A DNA stretch of 64,000 nucleotides, from contig NZ_CP071463.1 of the NCBI RefSeq assembly GCF_017352095.1, positions 2,480,001-2,544,000 on the forward strand. Reading direction: 5' to 3'. Position 1 is the first letter of the stretch. Each line of letters starts with the position of its first letter. This document shows, piece by piece, positions 8,347 to 16,961 of this stretch. This stretch comes from Natrinema longum. GTDB lineage: Archaea; Halobacteriota; Halobacteria; Halobacteriales; Natrialbaceae. A model generated the notes under the pieces. The model was not told where the DNA came from. It saw only the letters and a program-made list of their open reading frames with translations, and did no database searches. Both the position numbers and the translations under genes were made by a program.

Positions 8347-10644
8347 TCACTCCTCGGAGCGCCCGAACAGTCGTTCGCGCAGCGACCGTTCGGTCGGGCG
8401 CTCGGCGAGCACAACGGAACACTCGAGGTCGTCGACGATGTCGAAGACGAGCGAGCCGCGGACGAGTCTGGAGAGCAAGCCGCGTTCGGTCGCACCGATG
8501 ATCACGAGCGTTTCGTCGGTGGCTTCTCGAGCGATCGCACCCTCGACGTCACCAGAGGTGTCGATCGTCAGCACGGCGTCGCCGATGTCGTGGTCGGCCG
8601 CCCACTCCGTCAGGAACGCCTCGCCGGCCTCGCGCTCGCCCTCGTCGTCGACGACGTGGAGCAGGTCGATCGTGGCCCCCGTGGCGGAACGCAGCGTCCG
8701 TGCGACTTCCGCGCTGAGATCGGAGTCCGGGCCGCCGGCGGTTGGCAAGAGGATCCGGCTGAACTCGTCGCCGCGGTCTTTCAACACGAGGACGTCACAC
8801 GGGAGGTCGTGACCGAGTTCGTCGAGCGGTTGCTCGGCGCGCCCGGCGGTCCACGGCCGGTTCTCGCCCCACCCCATCACCACCTGGTCGGCGTCGTGCT
8901 CGCGGGCGGCGTCGAACACCTCCTCGAACGAGCGATGGGAGACGATCGTCGTCGTCTCGATCGCCGCGTCGTGTTCCCCAGCGTGTTCGCGGGCCCGCTC
9001 GAGCAGTTTCGCCGACTCGGCGTCGATCCGGTCGATGTGCTCGGCACCGCGATCGAGGGGGGTCTGGTCGGGAACCTGCACGATGTGAACTGCGTGGACG
9101 ACGCCGTCGCGTTCGGCGGCGAGCGTACTGGCGAACTCGATCAGGTGTCGTTCGGTACGGGGGTTGGCCAGCGGTACCAGCACGCGGTACTCGCTCGACC
9201 CGTCGGGTCTCGCTGCACTGGCCGCCGAAACCGCGACGTCGGGCATCTCCTCGGCGCGGTCGAGAATGTACTGGCCGAGGACGCCCTGCCGTGGCGTCCG
9301 CGAGCGGGCGTACAGCGCGTACCACAGCACCGCGACGGCGACGAAGGCGAGACCCAACCCGATCTCGATTGGATCCATGAAGCCGATGAGTCCGAAGGAG
9401 AACACCGCGCCGAGGATCGGCGTCACCGGGTAGAACGGCACCCGGAAGTCCGGCTCGTACTCGGGAACGTCGGCCTGCCGGAACGCGATCAGTGCGAGGT
9501 TCATCAGACCGTAGACGATCAGGTGGAGCACGCTCGCGGCCTTGGCCAGGACCTTGAGATCCTGTCCGAGCGCGGCGATGAACACGATGATGACGCCGCC
9601 GGTCAGCAGGATCGAGCGATATGGGGTCGCGTACTTGGGGTGGATTTCGTTGAGCGTATCCGTGACGATCTTGTCCCGTCCCATCGCGAAGTTGATGCGG
9701 GCCGAGGAAAGGATCGAGGCGTTCGCGCTCGAGGCCGTCGCCAGCATCGCCGCCAGCGAGATGAGCGTTACGCCGACGACGTCGAGGAGGGGGAGACCGG
9801 CGAACGTGATTTCGGCGACCTGCGAGACGGGAACGTTGTCGTCGAGCGAGTGCCAGGGGACGATCCCGACCATCGTGCCGACGAGGATCGCGTAGATCGT
9901 CGTCACGACGGCGACGCTGCCGATGACGGCGATTGGTAGGTTCCGACCGGGATCTTTCAACTCCTCGGCGACGGTCGCGATCTTCGCGTAGCCGAGGAAG
10001 GAGACGAAGACGAGGGCGGTGCCGGGCAGAATCGCGCCGTACCCTCGGTCGGTCGGCGCGAACCCGTCGGTCGTCAGTGTCCCCCAGTCGAAGTGCAGGA
10101 AGCCGGTGGCGGCGAAGACGGTGAGAATGCCCAGCAGGACCGTGACGATCACCGTCTGGACGCCGCCGGTCTCCTTCGCGCCGATGTAATTGACGCCGAC
10201 GAACAACAGCCCGGCGAGCAGGGCCCCCAGTTGAACGTCCGAGAGCGCGAACAGGCCGAACTCGAGCGTCGGCAAGGCGAGCACCGTCCCGGCCAGCAGG
10301 TCGGTGAGATAGCCCCCGAAGCCGATGCAGTAAAACGCCGAGGCGAAGGCAAGCCCCATCCAGTCGCCCATCCCGGATATCGAGCCGAACAGCGGGCCGA
10401 GGCCCCGATTGACGTAGTAGTAGCCGCCGCCGGCTTTCGGCATCGCCGTCCCGAGTTCGCTCACCGCCAGAGCGTTGACCATCGCGATCGAGCCGCCGAT
10501 GACGAACGAGACAACGACGATCGGGCCGGCCTCCTGAGCAGCAGCGCCGGGGAGGACGAAGATGCCGGCACCGATCATCGTGCCCATTCCGATCGCGAGC
10601 GCGGAGAGGAGCCCGAGGTCCTTGGCGAGTTCGTCGTCACTCAT
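8347..10644 (-). CDS. APC-family amino-acid permease with two C-terminal Usp domains
   Basis: A 765-residue protein. Residues 1-~450 form about twelve membrane helices of the APC superfamily, with the substrate-binding signature GMGTMIGAGIFVLPGAAA in helix 1. Two universal stress domains follow: ~480-625 (starting YRVLVPLANPRTERHLIEFAS) and ~630-750 (starting SRILLPTAGGPDSDLSAEVA, with a terminal GATERGLLSRLVRGS nucleotide-site motif). It imports an amino acid or related cation; the Usp pair probably senses nucleotides. The start overlaps the end of the upstream Usp gene by 8 bases, indicating translational coupling. A divergent Lrp-TrkA-C gene next door is the likely regulator. Transported substrate unknown. 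Confidence 0.9.
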   Translation of the reverse strand: MSDDELAKDLGLLSALAIGMGTMIGAGIFVLPGAAAQEAGPIVVVSFVIGGSIAMVNALAVSELGTAMPKAGGGYYYVNRGLGPLFGSISGMGDWMGLAFASAFYCIGFGGYLTDLLAGTVLALPTLEFGLFALSDVQLGALLAGLLFVGVNYIGAKETGGVQTVIVTVLLGILTVFAATGFLHFDWGTLTTDGFAPTDRGYGAILPGTALVFVSFLGYAKIATVAEELKDPGRNLPIAVIGSVAVVTTIYAILVGTMVGIVPWHSLDDNVPVSQVAEITFAGLPLLDVVGVTLISLAAMLATASSANASILSSARINFAMGRDKIVTDTLNEIHPKYATPYRSILLTGGVIIVFIAALGQDLKVLAKAASVLHLIVYGLMNLALIAFRQADVPEYEPDFRVPFYPVTPILGAVFSFGLIGFMDPIEIGLGLAFVAVAVLWYALYARSRTPRQGVLGQYILDRAEEMPDVAVSAASAARPDGSSEYRVLVPLANPRTERHLIEFASTLAAERDGVVHAVHIVQVPDQTPLDRGAEHIDRIDAESAKLLERAREHAGEHDAAIETTTIVSHRSFEEVFDAAREHDADQVVMGWGENRPWTAGRAEQPLDELGHDLPCDVLVLKDRGDEFSRILLPTAGGPDSDLSAEVARTLRSATGATIDLLHVVDDEGEREAGEAFLTEWAADHDIGDAVLTIDTSGDVEGAIAREATDETLVIIGATERGLLSRLVRGSLVFDIVDDLECSVVLAERPTERSLRERLFGRSEE

Positions 10645-11077
10645 GGCTCTCTGCCCGCGGAAGGACTATCAGCGGCCGATCGGTGTTCGAGAGTAACTTC
10701 TGTGCGACGTCACCGGAAAGCAGCTTCATCCAGCGATTCGCCCCGCGGGGAGTGAAGACGATCGATGTCGCGTCGAGTCGTCGCCCGTGCTCGAGAATCG
10801 CCGCCGCTACGTCGGTTCCGTACAGGATCTCGGTCTCGAGTGAGACGGCTTCGTCGGCCAGTTGCGTCTCGACGCGTTCGAAGATGCGTGCAGCACGCTC
10901 TCGTCGCTGTTCGACGCCGGCTTTGTCGGGCGCACCGCCGGCTTTCTCGATTACGTGGACGACGTGAACGGTCGGTCGGTCGTCGTGAATCTCTCGCAAA
11001 ATAGCCCGACACGTCTCATCGGCGTCTTGCTCGTTGGCGATCGGGACGAGAGCGGTCCCGAAGAGGGATCTAGCCAT
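10637..11077 (-). CDS. Universal stress protein UspA family
   Basis: A 146-residue single Usp domain. It begins SLFGTALVPIANEQDADETC and ends with GANRWMKLLSGDVAQKLLSNTDRPLIVLP. The glycine-rich ATP-binding signature is only partly kept, as the usual G-x2-G-x9-GS spacing is altered. The ATG at 11077 was chosen because the 29 codons upstream are basic and out of character. The 3' end overlaps the permease start by 8 bases, so the two form an operon. It probably works with the permease's own Usp domains, which is inference. Confidence 0.85.
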   Translation of the reverse strand: MARSLFGTALVPIANEQDADETCRAILREIHDDRPTVHVVHVIEKAGGAPDKAGVEQRRERAARIFERVETQLADEAVSLETEILYGTDVAAAILEHGRRLDATSIVFTPRGANRWMKLLSGDVAQKLLSNTDRPLIVLPRAESHE

Positions 11078-11219
11078 CGACTCGTCCTCCGTTCCGGTCG
11101 ATCTCGATCGGGTTCGTTCCCTGTTCCAGCGCCGCCCTGTTCGAAACCGGCGTCCGCTGGTCACGCTCGTTCTCGGCCATCAGTCCGGATTTTATCTCGA
11201 GCAGATCATAAAGTTCTCG

Positions 11220-11283
11220 ATAATATTATTGATACCTTAGTTTTAGGCGCATATATTGACGATCACTCAAAATAGTATACTAT
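11220..11283. promoter_or_regulatory. AT-rich divergent promoter with two palindromes
   Basis: The space between the Usp-permease operon and the Lrp gene is strongly AT-rich. It holds ATAATATTAT at 11220-11229 and the perfect 12-bp palindrome ATAGTATACTAT at 11272-11283. The latter overlaps a TATA-like run about 30 nt before an ATG at 11312. These are plausible sites for the Lrp protein or for TATA-binding proteins in both directions. Confidence 0.5.
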
Positions 11284-11338
11284 ACAACATTAATTGGAAT
11301 TGGGTGAGCATATGATGGAGGACGGAGTAGGACTCGGT

Positions 11339-12097
11339 ATGGATACCCGGCTCGACGAGATCGATCGTCGAATCATTCACGCGTTGATGGACGATGCGCG
11401 GACGATCTCTGCCCCGACGATCGCGGAGGAAGTGAACGTCTCTCCCGGAACGATCCGTAACCGCATCGACCAACTCGAGGACAACGGCGTGATCACCGGG
11501 TATCACGCGAGCATCGATTTCGAGCGCGCGGAGGGGCATCTAACGAACCTCTTCATGTGTAATGCCCCCGTCTCCGAGCGCGAATCGGTCGCCAAACAGG
11601 CCCAGATAATCCCCGGCGTCATCAACGTCAGAGAGCTGCTGACCGGCCGCCGGAACCTGCACGTGCTCGCGGTCGGAAACGACACTGCTGACCTCCGCCG
11701 GATCGCCCGCTCGCTCTCGGATCTCGGGATCGAGATCGAGGACGAGGTGCTCGTCCAGAACGAGACGACGCAACCCTACTCGCCGTTCGGTCCAGCCGAC
11801 GAGACGAGAGACGCCATGCTCACGGACTTCATCAGTCTCTCGGGCGACGCCGAGGTTGCGGAGGTAACGGTCGACCGAGACGCTCCGATCGCTGGAATGT
11901 GCCTACAGGAAGCAGCCCGCCGCGAAACCTTCCCCGACGATACGCTCGTCATCGCGATCGAACGAGACGATACCGTCCTGACTCCCCACGGCGACACGGA
12001 AATTCGACCGGACGACATCGTCACGGTCTTTTCCCGTAATGGCGTGACCGACGAGACGATCACGAGCTTCCGCTCGAGTGCGAGCGCCAGTTCCTGA
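11339..12097 (+). CDS. Lrp/AsnC-family regulator fused to a TrkA-C (RCK-C) domain
   Basis: A 252-residue protein. Residues 1-~50 form an AsnC-type helix-turn-helix (LDEIDRRIIHALMDDAR, then VSPGTIRNRIDQLEDNGVI). The middle ~55-150 is an Lrp-like ligand/dimer domain. Residues ~165-245 are a TrkA-C domain (VTVDRDAPIAGMCLQEAA ... TEIRPDDIVTVFSRNG). In-frame ATGs at 11312 and 11315 are alternatives, and would suit a leaderless message from the TATA at about 11278. It is divergent from the permease-Usp operon, so it likely controls that operon and itself in response to an amino acid or a nucleotide-type ligand. The target is inferred from position only. Confidence 0.88.
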   Translation: MDTRLDEIDRRIIHALMDDARTISAPTIAEEVNVSPGTIRNRIDQLEDNGVITGYHASIDFERAEGHLTNLFMCNAPVSERESVAKQAQIIPGVINVRELLTGRRNLHVLAVGNDTADLRRIARSLSDLGIEIEDEVLVQNETTQPYSPFGPADETRDAMLTDFISLSGDAEVAEVTVDRDAPIAGMCLQEAARRETFPDDTLVIAIERDDTVLTPHGDTEIRPDDIVTVFSRNGVTDETITSFRSSASASS

Positions 12098-12138
12098 AAG
12101 CGCCACGCACTCGCCGGCTGGTTCCCGATCCGTCCCGG

Positions 12139-12972
12139 TTATCCGGCCGTGAGCCGTTCCGCCAGCGTCGTCGTCCGATCGGTCAGCGTCTCGGTCGTTT
12201 CGGTCGCCTCCTGGAGGCCATCGTTGATCGCCGCGAACAACCGGTCGAACGCGAGGGGACCGTCGTCGCTCCGCCAGGTCTCCGTCTCGCGGGCCGCGAG
12301 CCCGCAGGTCTCACAGGTCTCCCCCTCGAGGGGGTCGAAACAGCCGTGACAGCGCTCGAGGCCGGTCGCGACCGTTTCACACAGCGTGACGACCTCACGG
12401 AGGGTCGACTGGAGCGCGGCCGCGGTTTCGGAAAACTCCTCGAGTGCGCTCCGAACGTCGGACGCGTCCGCGCCGTCCTCGAGCGTGGCGAGTCGCTCGA
12501 GGCGGGCGTCGACGACGTCGATGGCCAGCAAGAGGTCGCGGCGGGTCCGGCGGTACTCGGCTACCGATTCCTCGACGTCGGTGTTGGAGTCCTCCTCGAG
12601 GGCCGACTCGAGCGTTTCTGGGAACGACGTCGCCAGGGACGCGAAGGCGGCCACCTCCGAGATGGTCGTCCCCTGGAGCCGGGTGGTTTCCCGGACGAGT
12701 TGAAACAGTTCGTCGCTGTCGATCGGCTCGGCCGACGGTTCGGCGTCGAGGGTCGTGAAACACTCCCCACAGACGGTGACGAGCCCACTCTCGTGGACGT
12801 CGCCCTCGAGTGGAACGTCGCCGACGGGGACGACCCGGAGCGTCGCCGGTTCGTCGTCGCCGCCGACGGTTCCGCAGTGGCGACACGTGGATGCGTCGCG
12901 GTCGAATACGGCGGCTCGGTCGGCGCGCCAGTCGCGTGCAGTCACGGCCGAGGCAAGACAGTGTGGCGACAA
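12139..12972 (-). CDS. Degenerate HNH-like zinc protein with coiled coil
   Basis: A 277-residue protein. The N-terminus (residues 14-72) has the layout of haloarchaeal HNH nucleases: RDWRADRAAVFDRDASTC, zinc cysteines C30/C33 and C68/C71. The catalytic His pair expected between them is replaced by VVPVG, and the closing His is absent, so nuclease activity is doubtful. The middle is acidic and helical (~85-200). A second zinc knuckle (C208/C211, C220/C223) follows, then a C-terminal helix. It is convergent with the Lrp gene and divergent from the amphi-Trp gene. A zinc-stabilised binding protein is the most that can be said. Confidence 0.65.
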   Translation of the reverse strand: MSPHCLASAVTARDWRADRAAVFDRDASTCRHCGTVGGDDEPATLRVVPVGDVPLEGDVHESGLVTVCGECFTTLDAEPSAEPIDSDELFQLVRETTRLQGTTISEVAAFASLATSFPETLESALEEDSNTDVEESVAEYRRTRRDLLLAIDVVDARLERLATLEDGADASDVRSALEEFSETAAALQSTLREVVTLCETVATGLERCHGCFDPLEGETCETCGLAARETETWRSDDGPLAFDRLFAAINDGLQEATETTETLTDRTTTLAERLTAG

Positions 12973-13059
12973 AAACGCTCCGACAGTCCGCCGATAGACG
13001 AGGGGCAGGTCGGGCGGCTGGCACGAAACACTAACTCACAGCCGCCCATACACTCTCGC

Positions 13060-13773
13060 ATGGACGACACACCGGACGACGCGGAGCGGGCGGCGGAATC
13101 CGATGGGAATCGAGCGGCGGAATCGGACACGGCGGCGTTCAGCCTCGAGCGAGGGTACGATCGCGACGACCTCGCCGCCGTCTTCCGGGAGTTCGCGACC
13201 GCCTTCGAGAGCGGCCGCCCGGTCCGGGTCCGCGGCGACGAACGGACGGCCACCGTCGAGGTCCCCCAGCGGGTCGTCGCCGAGTTCGAAGCCGGGCACG
13301 ATACCGCCGTCGAACCGTCGGTCAGTGAACTGGAACTGGAACTCGAGTGGGACGACCCGGAGGGCTCGAGCGTGCGGCTCACCGACCGCGACGACGAGGC
13401 GGTCCAGGGACGCGAGGGGGCCGACGCCGCGGAGGCCGATCCCGAAATGGCGGTGCTGCCACTCGAGGGACTCGCCGACCGCGGGTCCGCTGCTGCCATC
13501 GACGTGGACGGGACGGCGGACGGCCCCGCCGAGACGGAGCGCGATACGGACACCGAATCAGCTGGCGAAGAGCAACCGAGCGACGCCGGTCGAACCAGCC
13601 GCTTCGAGGTCTACGAGGACAGGGGAGGACAGTGGCGCTGGCGGCTCGTCCACTGGAACGGCAACATCGTCGCCGACAGCGGCGAGGGGTACGCGTCCCG
13701 ATCGAACGCCGAACGCGCGGCTCGGAGCGTGATGCGCACCGCACCGGCGGCGTCGATTCAGCGCCTCGAGTAG
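13060..13773 (+). CDS. amphi-Trp domain protein with C-terminal HVO_2922/DUF1508-like domain
   Basis: A 237-residue acidic protein. Residues ~25-110 match the amphi-Trp domain (LERGYDRDDLAAVFREFA, then VRVRGDERTATVEVPQRVV). A low-complexity acidic linker follows, and residues ~185-237 match the small DUF1508/HVO_2922 fold (RFEVYEDRGGQWRWRLVHW, EGYASRSNAERAARSV). Neither domain has a known reaction. The frame stays open far upstream to 12346, but the ATG at 13060 is where protein-like sequence begins, and the neighbouring HNH-like gene occupies the opposite strand there. Confidence 0.85.
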   Translation: MDDTPDDAERAAESDGNRAAESDTAAFSLERGYDRDDLAAVFREFATAFESGRPVRVRGDERTATVEVPQRVVAEFEAGHDTAVEPSVSELELELEWDDPEGSSVRLTDRDDEAVQGREGADAAEADPEMAVLPLEGLADRGSAAAIDVDGTADGPAETERDTDTESAGEEQPSDAGRTSRFEVYEDRGGQWRWRLVHWNGNIVADSGEGYASRSNAERAARSVMRTAPAASIQRLE

Positions 13774-13883
13774 CGGCCCCGGCAGCGGTCACCGAACGCG
13801 CTCTCGGTCCCCACACTCGCCGAAGAATCACGATGCGCGTCCGAGTGGAACGATCCGTTTCGTGCCGGGTGAACGACGCGGGG

Positions 13884-14318
13884 CTACTCGGTGACGACGA
13901 TCTCGCCGACCATCTCGGCACCCTCGTGGGGAATACAGAAGTACTCGTAGGTCCCTGGCACCTCGAAGGTGTGTTCGAACGTTTGGCGCGATCCCAGTCG
14001 GCCGCCGCGGTCCTCCCAGGCGTCGTATGCGGCTTCTTGGCTCTCGTAGCCCCCCGACGCGAAGTACTCGGCCTCGTCGGGAATCAGTCCGTCGTAGGCC
14101 GTGACGGTGTGGTCTGCCTCGCTCGTGTTCTTCCAGATGACCGTGTCGCCGACGGCCACCTCGTAGGACTCGGGGAGGAACTCGGTGCGATTCATCCCGA
14201 TGTGGCACTCGTCTCCGCTGCAGGGATCGTCCTCGAGAACGCTGAGCGCGGACGAACAGCCGGCCAGACCGGCCGAGGCTGCGGTTCCGACGGCGGCGAG
14301 ATAGACGCGCCGGTGCAT
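13884..14318 (-). CDS. Halocyanin-type blue copper lipoprotein
   Basis: A 144-residue secreted protein. The signal peptide ends in the lipobox LAGC with Cys21 as the lipid-anchored residue. The plastocyanin-like domain carries the type 1 copper ligands His70, Cys128, His131 and Met136 (in DHTVTA and YFCIPHEGAEM). It would carry electrons on the outer face of the membrane between respiratory complexes. It stands alone, divergent from the archaetidylserine synthase gene with a ~108-base shared promoter region. Confidence 0.93.
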   Translation of the reverse strand: MHRRVYLAAVGTAASAGLAGCSSALSVLEDDPCSGDECHIGMNRTEFLPESYEVAVGDTVIWKNTSEADHTVTAYDGLIPDEAEYFASGGYESQEAAYDAWEDRGGRLGSRQTFEHTFEVPGTYEYFCIPHEGAEMVGEIVVTE

Positions 14319-14426
14319 GGAAGGCTCTTGGAAGAGTGATGGTATAATCGCCCCGGTTCACTCTTCGAAACTGGGAACGCTCCGAAAACGAAAACACGTA
14401 AGGTAGCTCCCCGTCGAATCCGCGAT

Positions 14427-15152
14427 ATGCTCCCCCGGTTCGTCGGTCGGCTCGGGGTCGCCGACGCGGTGACGATCGCCAACGCCGCGCTGGGATTCGT
14501 CGCCGTCGTCATCGCGACCGTCGACATCGAACTCGCCGCCCGGCTGATCCTCCTGGCGGCGATCGCGGACGGCCTCGACGGGATCCTCGCGCGCCGCTAC
14601 GGCGGTACCGACGCCGGCCCCTATCTCGATTCGCTCGCGGACGTGGCGTCGTTCGCCGTCGCCCCCGCAGCCCTCTCGTTCGTCGTCGTCACCGACGGCC
14701 TCGGGGTTCGGTTCGACACACTCACGCCCGAACTACTGCTCGCCACCGCGGTCTGTGCGCTGTTCGTCGCCATGGCCGTCACCCGTCTGGGAATGTACAC
14801 CGCCTACGACATCTCGGGCAGTTACACCGAGGGCGTCCAGACGACGCTCGCTGCCACGATCCTCGGTGCGGCGATCCTCGCCGGCGAGACCCAGCCGTGG
14901 CTCGTGCTCGCGGTCACCGGCGCGTTCTGCTATCTGATGGTCTCGCGGATCCAGTATCCCGATCTGCTGGCTCGAGACGCCGGGATCATGGGCGTCATCC
15001 ACGCGCTCGCGATCCTCGTGCCGAATTTCGCCGGTCGGACGTTTCCCTACGCCCTCCTGACGCTCGGACTGGCGTACATGACGCTCAGCCCCTGGCTCTA
15101 CTGGGGCCACCGGGAGCGGCCGTCGGAGGTCGACGTGCATGGAAACGCTTAG
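14427..15152 (+). CDS. pssA: CDP-alcohol phosphatidyltransferase, archaetidylserine synthase type
   Basis: A 241-residue membrane protein with about six to seven helices. The CDP-alcohol phosphotransferase signature is complete: Asp48, Asp51-Gly52, Ala55-Arg56, then Gly, Asp68 and Asp72 (DGLDGILARRYGG, DAGPYLDSLAD). It transfers a CDP-archaeol head group, most likely to L-serine, giving archaetidylserine. In haloarchaea this enzyme supports phosphatidylethanolamine-type lipid synthesis and archaeosortase-dependent C-terminal protein anchoring. The alcohol acceptor is assigned by family resemblance; glycerol or inositol phosphate versions are the alternatives. The HEAT-repeat gene follows 66 bases later on the same strand. 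Confidence 0.8.
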   Translation: MLPRFVGRLGVADAVTIANAALGFVAVVIATVDIELAARLILLAAIADGLDGILARRYGGTDAGPYLDSLADVASFAVAPAALSFVVVTDGLGVRFDTLTPELLLATAVCALFVAMAVTRLGMYTAYDISGSYTEGVQTTLAATILGAAILAGETQPWLVLAVTGAFCYLMVSRIQYPDLLARDAGIMGVIHALAILVPNFAGRTFPYALLTLGLAYMTLSPWLYWGHRERPSEVDVHGNA

Positions 15153-15218
15153 GGCCGTGCTGACACGAGAGTAGCGTATGTACACTGTCACGCGTCGGCG
15201 TCGTCCCCGGGTGGTACG

Positions 15219-16559
15219 ATGAGCGAGGACGAAACGAACGGTGACGACGTGGCCGCCGAGGAGGACACGGAGAACCAGCCCGTCGACCTCGAGGCCATCC
15301 GCGAACGCCTCGCGGCGCTTGCCGACGATCTCGAGGGGCTCGACTCGACCCTCGAGGCCGCCGAGACCGAGGACGACCTCGACGTCGTCGAGGCCGACCT
15401 CGAGTCGTTCCGCGCCGACCTCGAGCGCGTCGAGGTGCCGGAGCCGCCGGAAACCGACGAGGACGAGGAGGAAGACGAGGAACCCACACCGGAAGAAGAA
15501 CTCCAGGACGAGTACGACGAGATCGAGAGCGACCTCTCGGATCTCGAATCCGACCTCGAGGACCAGCGCGGTCCCTACGGCGAGGACGTGGTGAGCGAGA
15601 TAAACGGCGTCAGCGGGACGATCACGGACACCCGCTGGACCGAGGAGGGCAACGCCGAACTGATCGAGGCGGTCGAGAACTTCCTCGACGAGCTCAACGA
15701 CCTGCTGGGGAGCTCCGTCGCGCTGGTCGACGAGGGCGAGACGGTGTCCGACCAGCTCGAGGCGACCCTCGACAACGCGGCCGATGCCGTCGAGGACGCC
15801 GCGCTGGACGCGGACGACGACGCCGAGACGATCGCCGGCTTGCTCGAGGCGACCGACGACCTCGAGTCCGACGTCGACGACGCGACCGAGTGGACCGACC
15901 TCGAGATCCGCGAACAGCTCCGCCGCGAGGGCTACTACGACGTGCTCGACCACGTCAAGGACTTCCCGCCGGAGTGGCACGCGCTCAAGGTCCACGAGAA
16001 GCAGGGCAACGTCGACATGATCCTCCTCGCACTGGAGACGTTCGATTCCGACTTCATGGAGGACCACTGCATGGAGGCCTTAGAGCGGATGGGGCCCGCG
16101 GAAGCCATCGACCCGATGCTCCAGAAGGCTAACCGCCGCGACCAGGCCGCGATGCGAATCCTCGGAAAGATCGGCGTCGACGACGAGGAGGTCGTCGACA
16201 CGCTCGTCGACTACGTCGACTCCAACCCGAACCTCCAGCGGCCCGCGTTCCGCGCACTCGGCGAGATCGGTGCCGAAGACGCGGTCGAGCCGATCGCCCA
16301 GCAGCTCGTCGCTGACGAGGCCGATGTCCGGAGCTGGGCCGCCCGCGCGCTCGGCCTGATCGGGGACACCCGCGCCGTCGACCCCCTCGCCGACGTCCTC
16401 GCGGACGACGAGTCCGACCGCGTCCGGGCCAGCGCCGCGTGGGCGCTCAACCGCATCGGTACCCAGGACGCCCTCGAGATCGTCGCCGACTACGACGACG
16501 ACCGCGCCTACCTCGTGCAGGCCGAAGCCCAGAGCGTCGACCTCGAGCCCGCGGCCTGA
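15219..16559 (+). CDS. HEAT-repeat protein with acidic coiled-coil N-terminus
   Basis: A 446-residue soluble protein. Residues 1-~235 are extremely acidic and helical, with Asp/Glu runs around residues 78-95. Residues ~240-440 are HEAT/PBS-lyase-like repeats, clearest at AIDPMLQKANRRDQAAMRIL, LQRPAFRALGEIGAEDAVEP, VRSWAARALGLIGDTRAVDP and VRASAAWALNRIGTQDALEI. Such repeats form protein-binding solenoids. No catalytic residues are apparent and no partner is indicated by the neighbours. Confidence 0.82.
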   Translation: MSEDETNGDDVAAEEDTENQPVDLEAIRERLAALADDLEGLDSTLEAAETEDDLDVVEADLESFRADLERVEVPEPPETDEDEEEDEEPTPEEELQDEYDEIESDLSDLESDLEDQRGPYGEDVVSEINGVSGTITDTRWTEEGNAELIEAVENFLDELNDLLGSSVALVDEGETVSDQLEATLDNAADAVEDAALDADDDAETIAGLLEATDDLESDVDDATEWTDLEIREQLRREGYYDVLDHVKDFPPEWHALKVHEKQGNVDMILLALETFDSDFMEDHCMEALERMGPAEAIDPMLQKANRRDQAAMRILGKIGVDDEEVVDTLVDYVDSNPNLQRPAFRALGEIGAEDAVEPIAQQLVADEADVRSWAARALGLIGDTRAVDPLADVLADDESDRVRASAAWALNRIGTQDALEIVADYDDDRAYLVQAEAQSVDLEPAA

Positions 16560-16690
16560 CGGTCGGCTCGGAGCGACCCGTTCGGCTGACTAGTTTCGAC
16601 TGGACGACGGTAGGGGAGCCGATACGAGCGGTATCGACGCCACCGTCGCTCCAGAATGACACCGCCATCTGCGGTGGCGCGCGCTGTGGC

Positions 16691-16713
16691 GCGGTTCGCC
16701 ATCGGCGAACCGC
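16691..16713. repeat. Perfect 10-bp inverted repeat with 3-nt loop
   Basis: GCGGTTCGCC and GGCGAACCGC are perfect complements around ATC. There is no T-tract after it on either side, so it does not look like a simple terminator. Confidence 0.6.
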
Positions 16714-16930
16714 GGAACGAATCTGTGCGAGGTTTTCGCGAACTCTGCGACCGGGTCCAAAGCATCCGTGAGGAGAAATCGGCTGGGGAGGGCGTGGCGA
16801 TTCCGTGGTGTCAGTACGGGCGGGACGCCGTTTGCATCGTTCTCGAGCGTTCCAAGGTTTCGGGCTTTCCGTATCGATCCCGAAGGGATCGACCCACGGC
16901 TGTGCCGCCACGACGGACTGGGCCCGATAT

Positions 16931-16938
16931 TTTAAGTA
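16931..16938 (+). promoter_or_regulatory. TATA element of the PLD gene
   Basis: TTTAAGTA lies 24-31 nt before the ATG at 16962, the spacing expected of a haloarchaeal leaderless promoter. This also supports the choice of that start over the longer open frame from 16656. Confidence 0.5.
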
Positions 16939-16961
16939 CTGAAAGGCGGCCAGCGGGAGCG

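Larger units (their letters stand above)
16560..16961. other. Hairpin-rich intergenic region before the PLD gene
   Basis: No gene is supported in these 402 bases. The stretch is rich in perfect inverted repeats. One has 6-bp arms CGATAC/GTATCG at about 16619-16635. Another has 10-bp arms at 16691-16713 (GCGGTTCGCC, loop ATC). A third has 8-bp arms at 16874-16892 (TCGATCCC, loop GAA). The PLD promoter lies at the right end (TTTAAGTA near 16931). The pattern could be a structured RNA or remnants of mobile repeats. Confidence 0.5.

Noticed and set aside
12346-13059. Upstream extension of the amphi-Trp protein to 12346
   Set aside because: The extra ~238 codons mirror the HNH-like gene on the other strand and show no protein features; the ATG at 13060 is preferred.
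14733-16067. Long minus-strand open frame (444 codons) opposite the HEAT-repeat gene
   Set aside because: Its sequence is a Val/Leu/Asp/Glu-rich mirror of the acidic plus-strand gene, with no domain; the plus frame has clear HEAT repeats.
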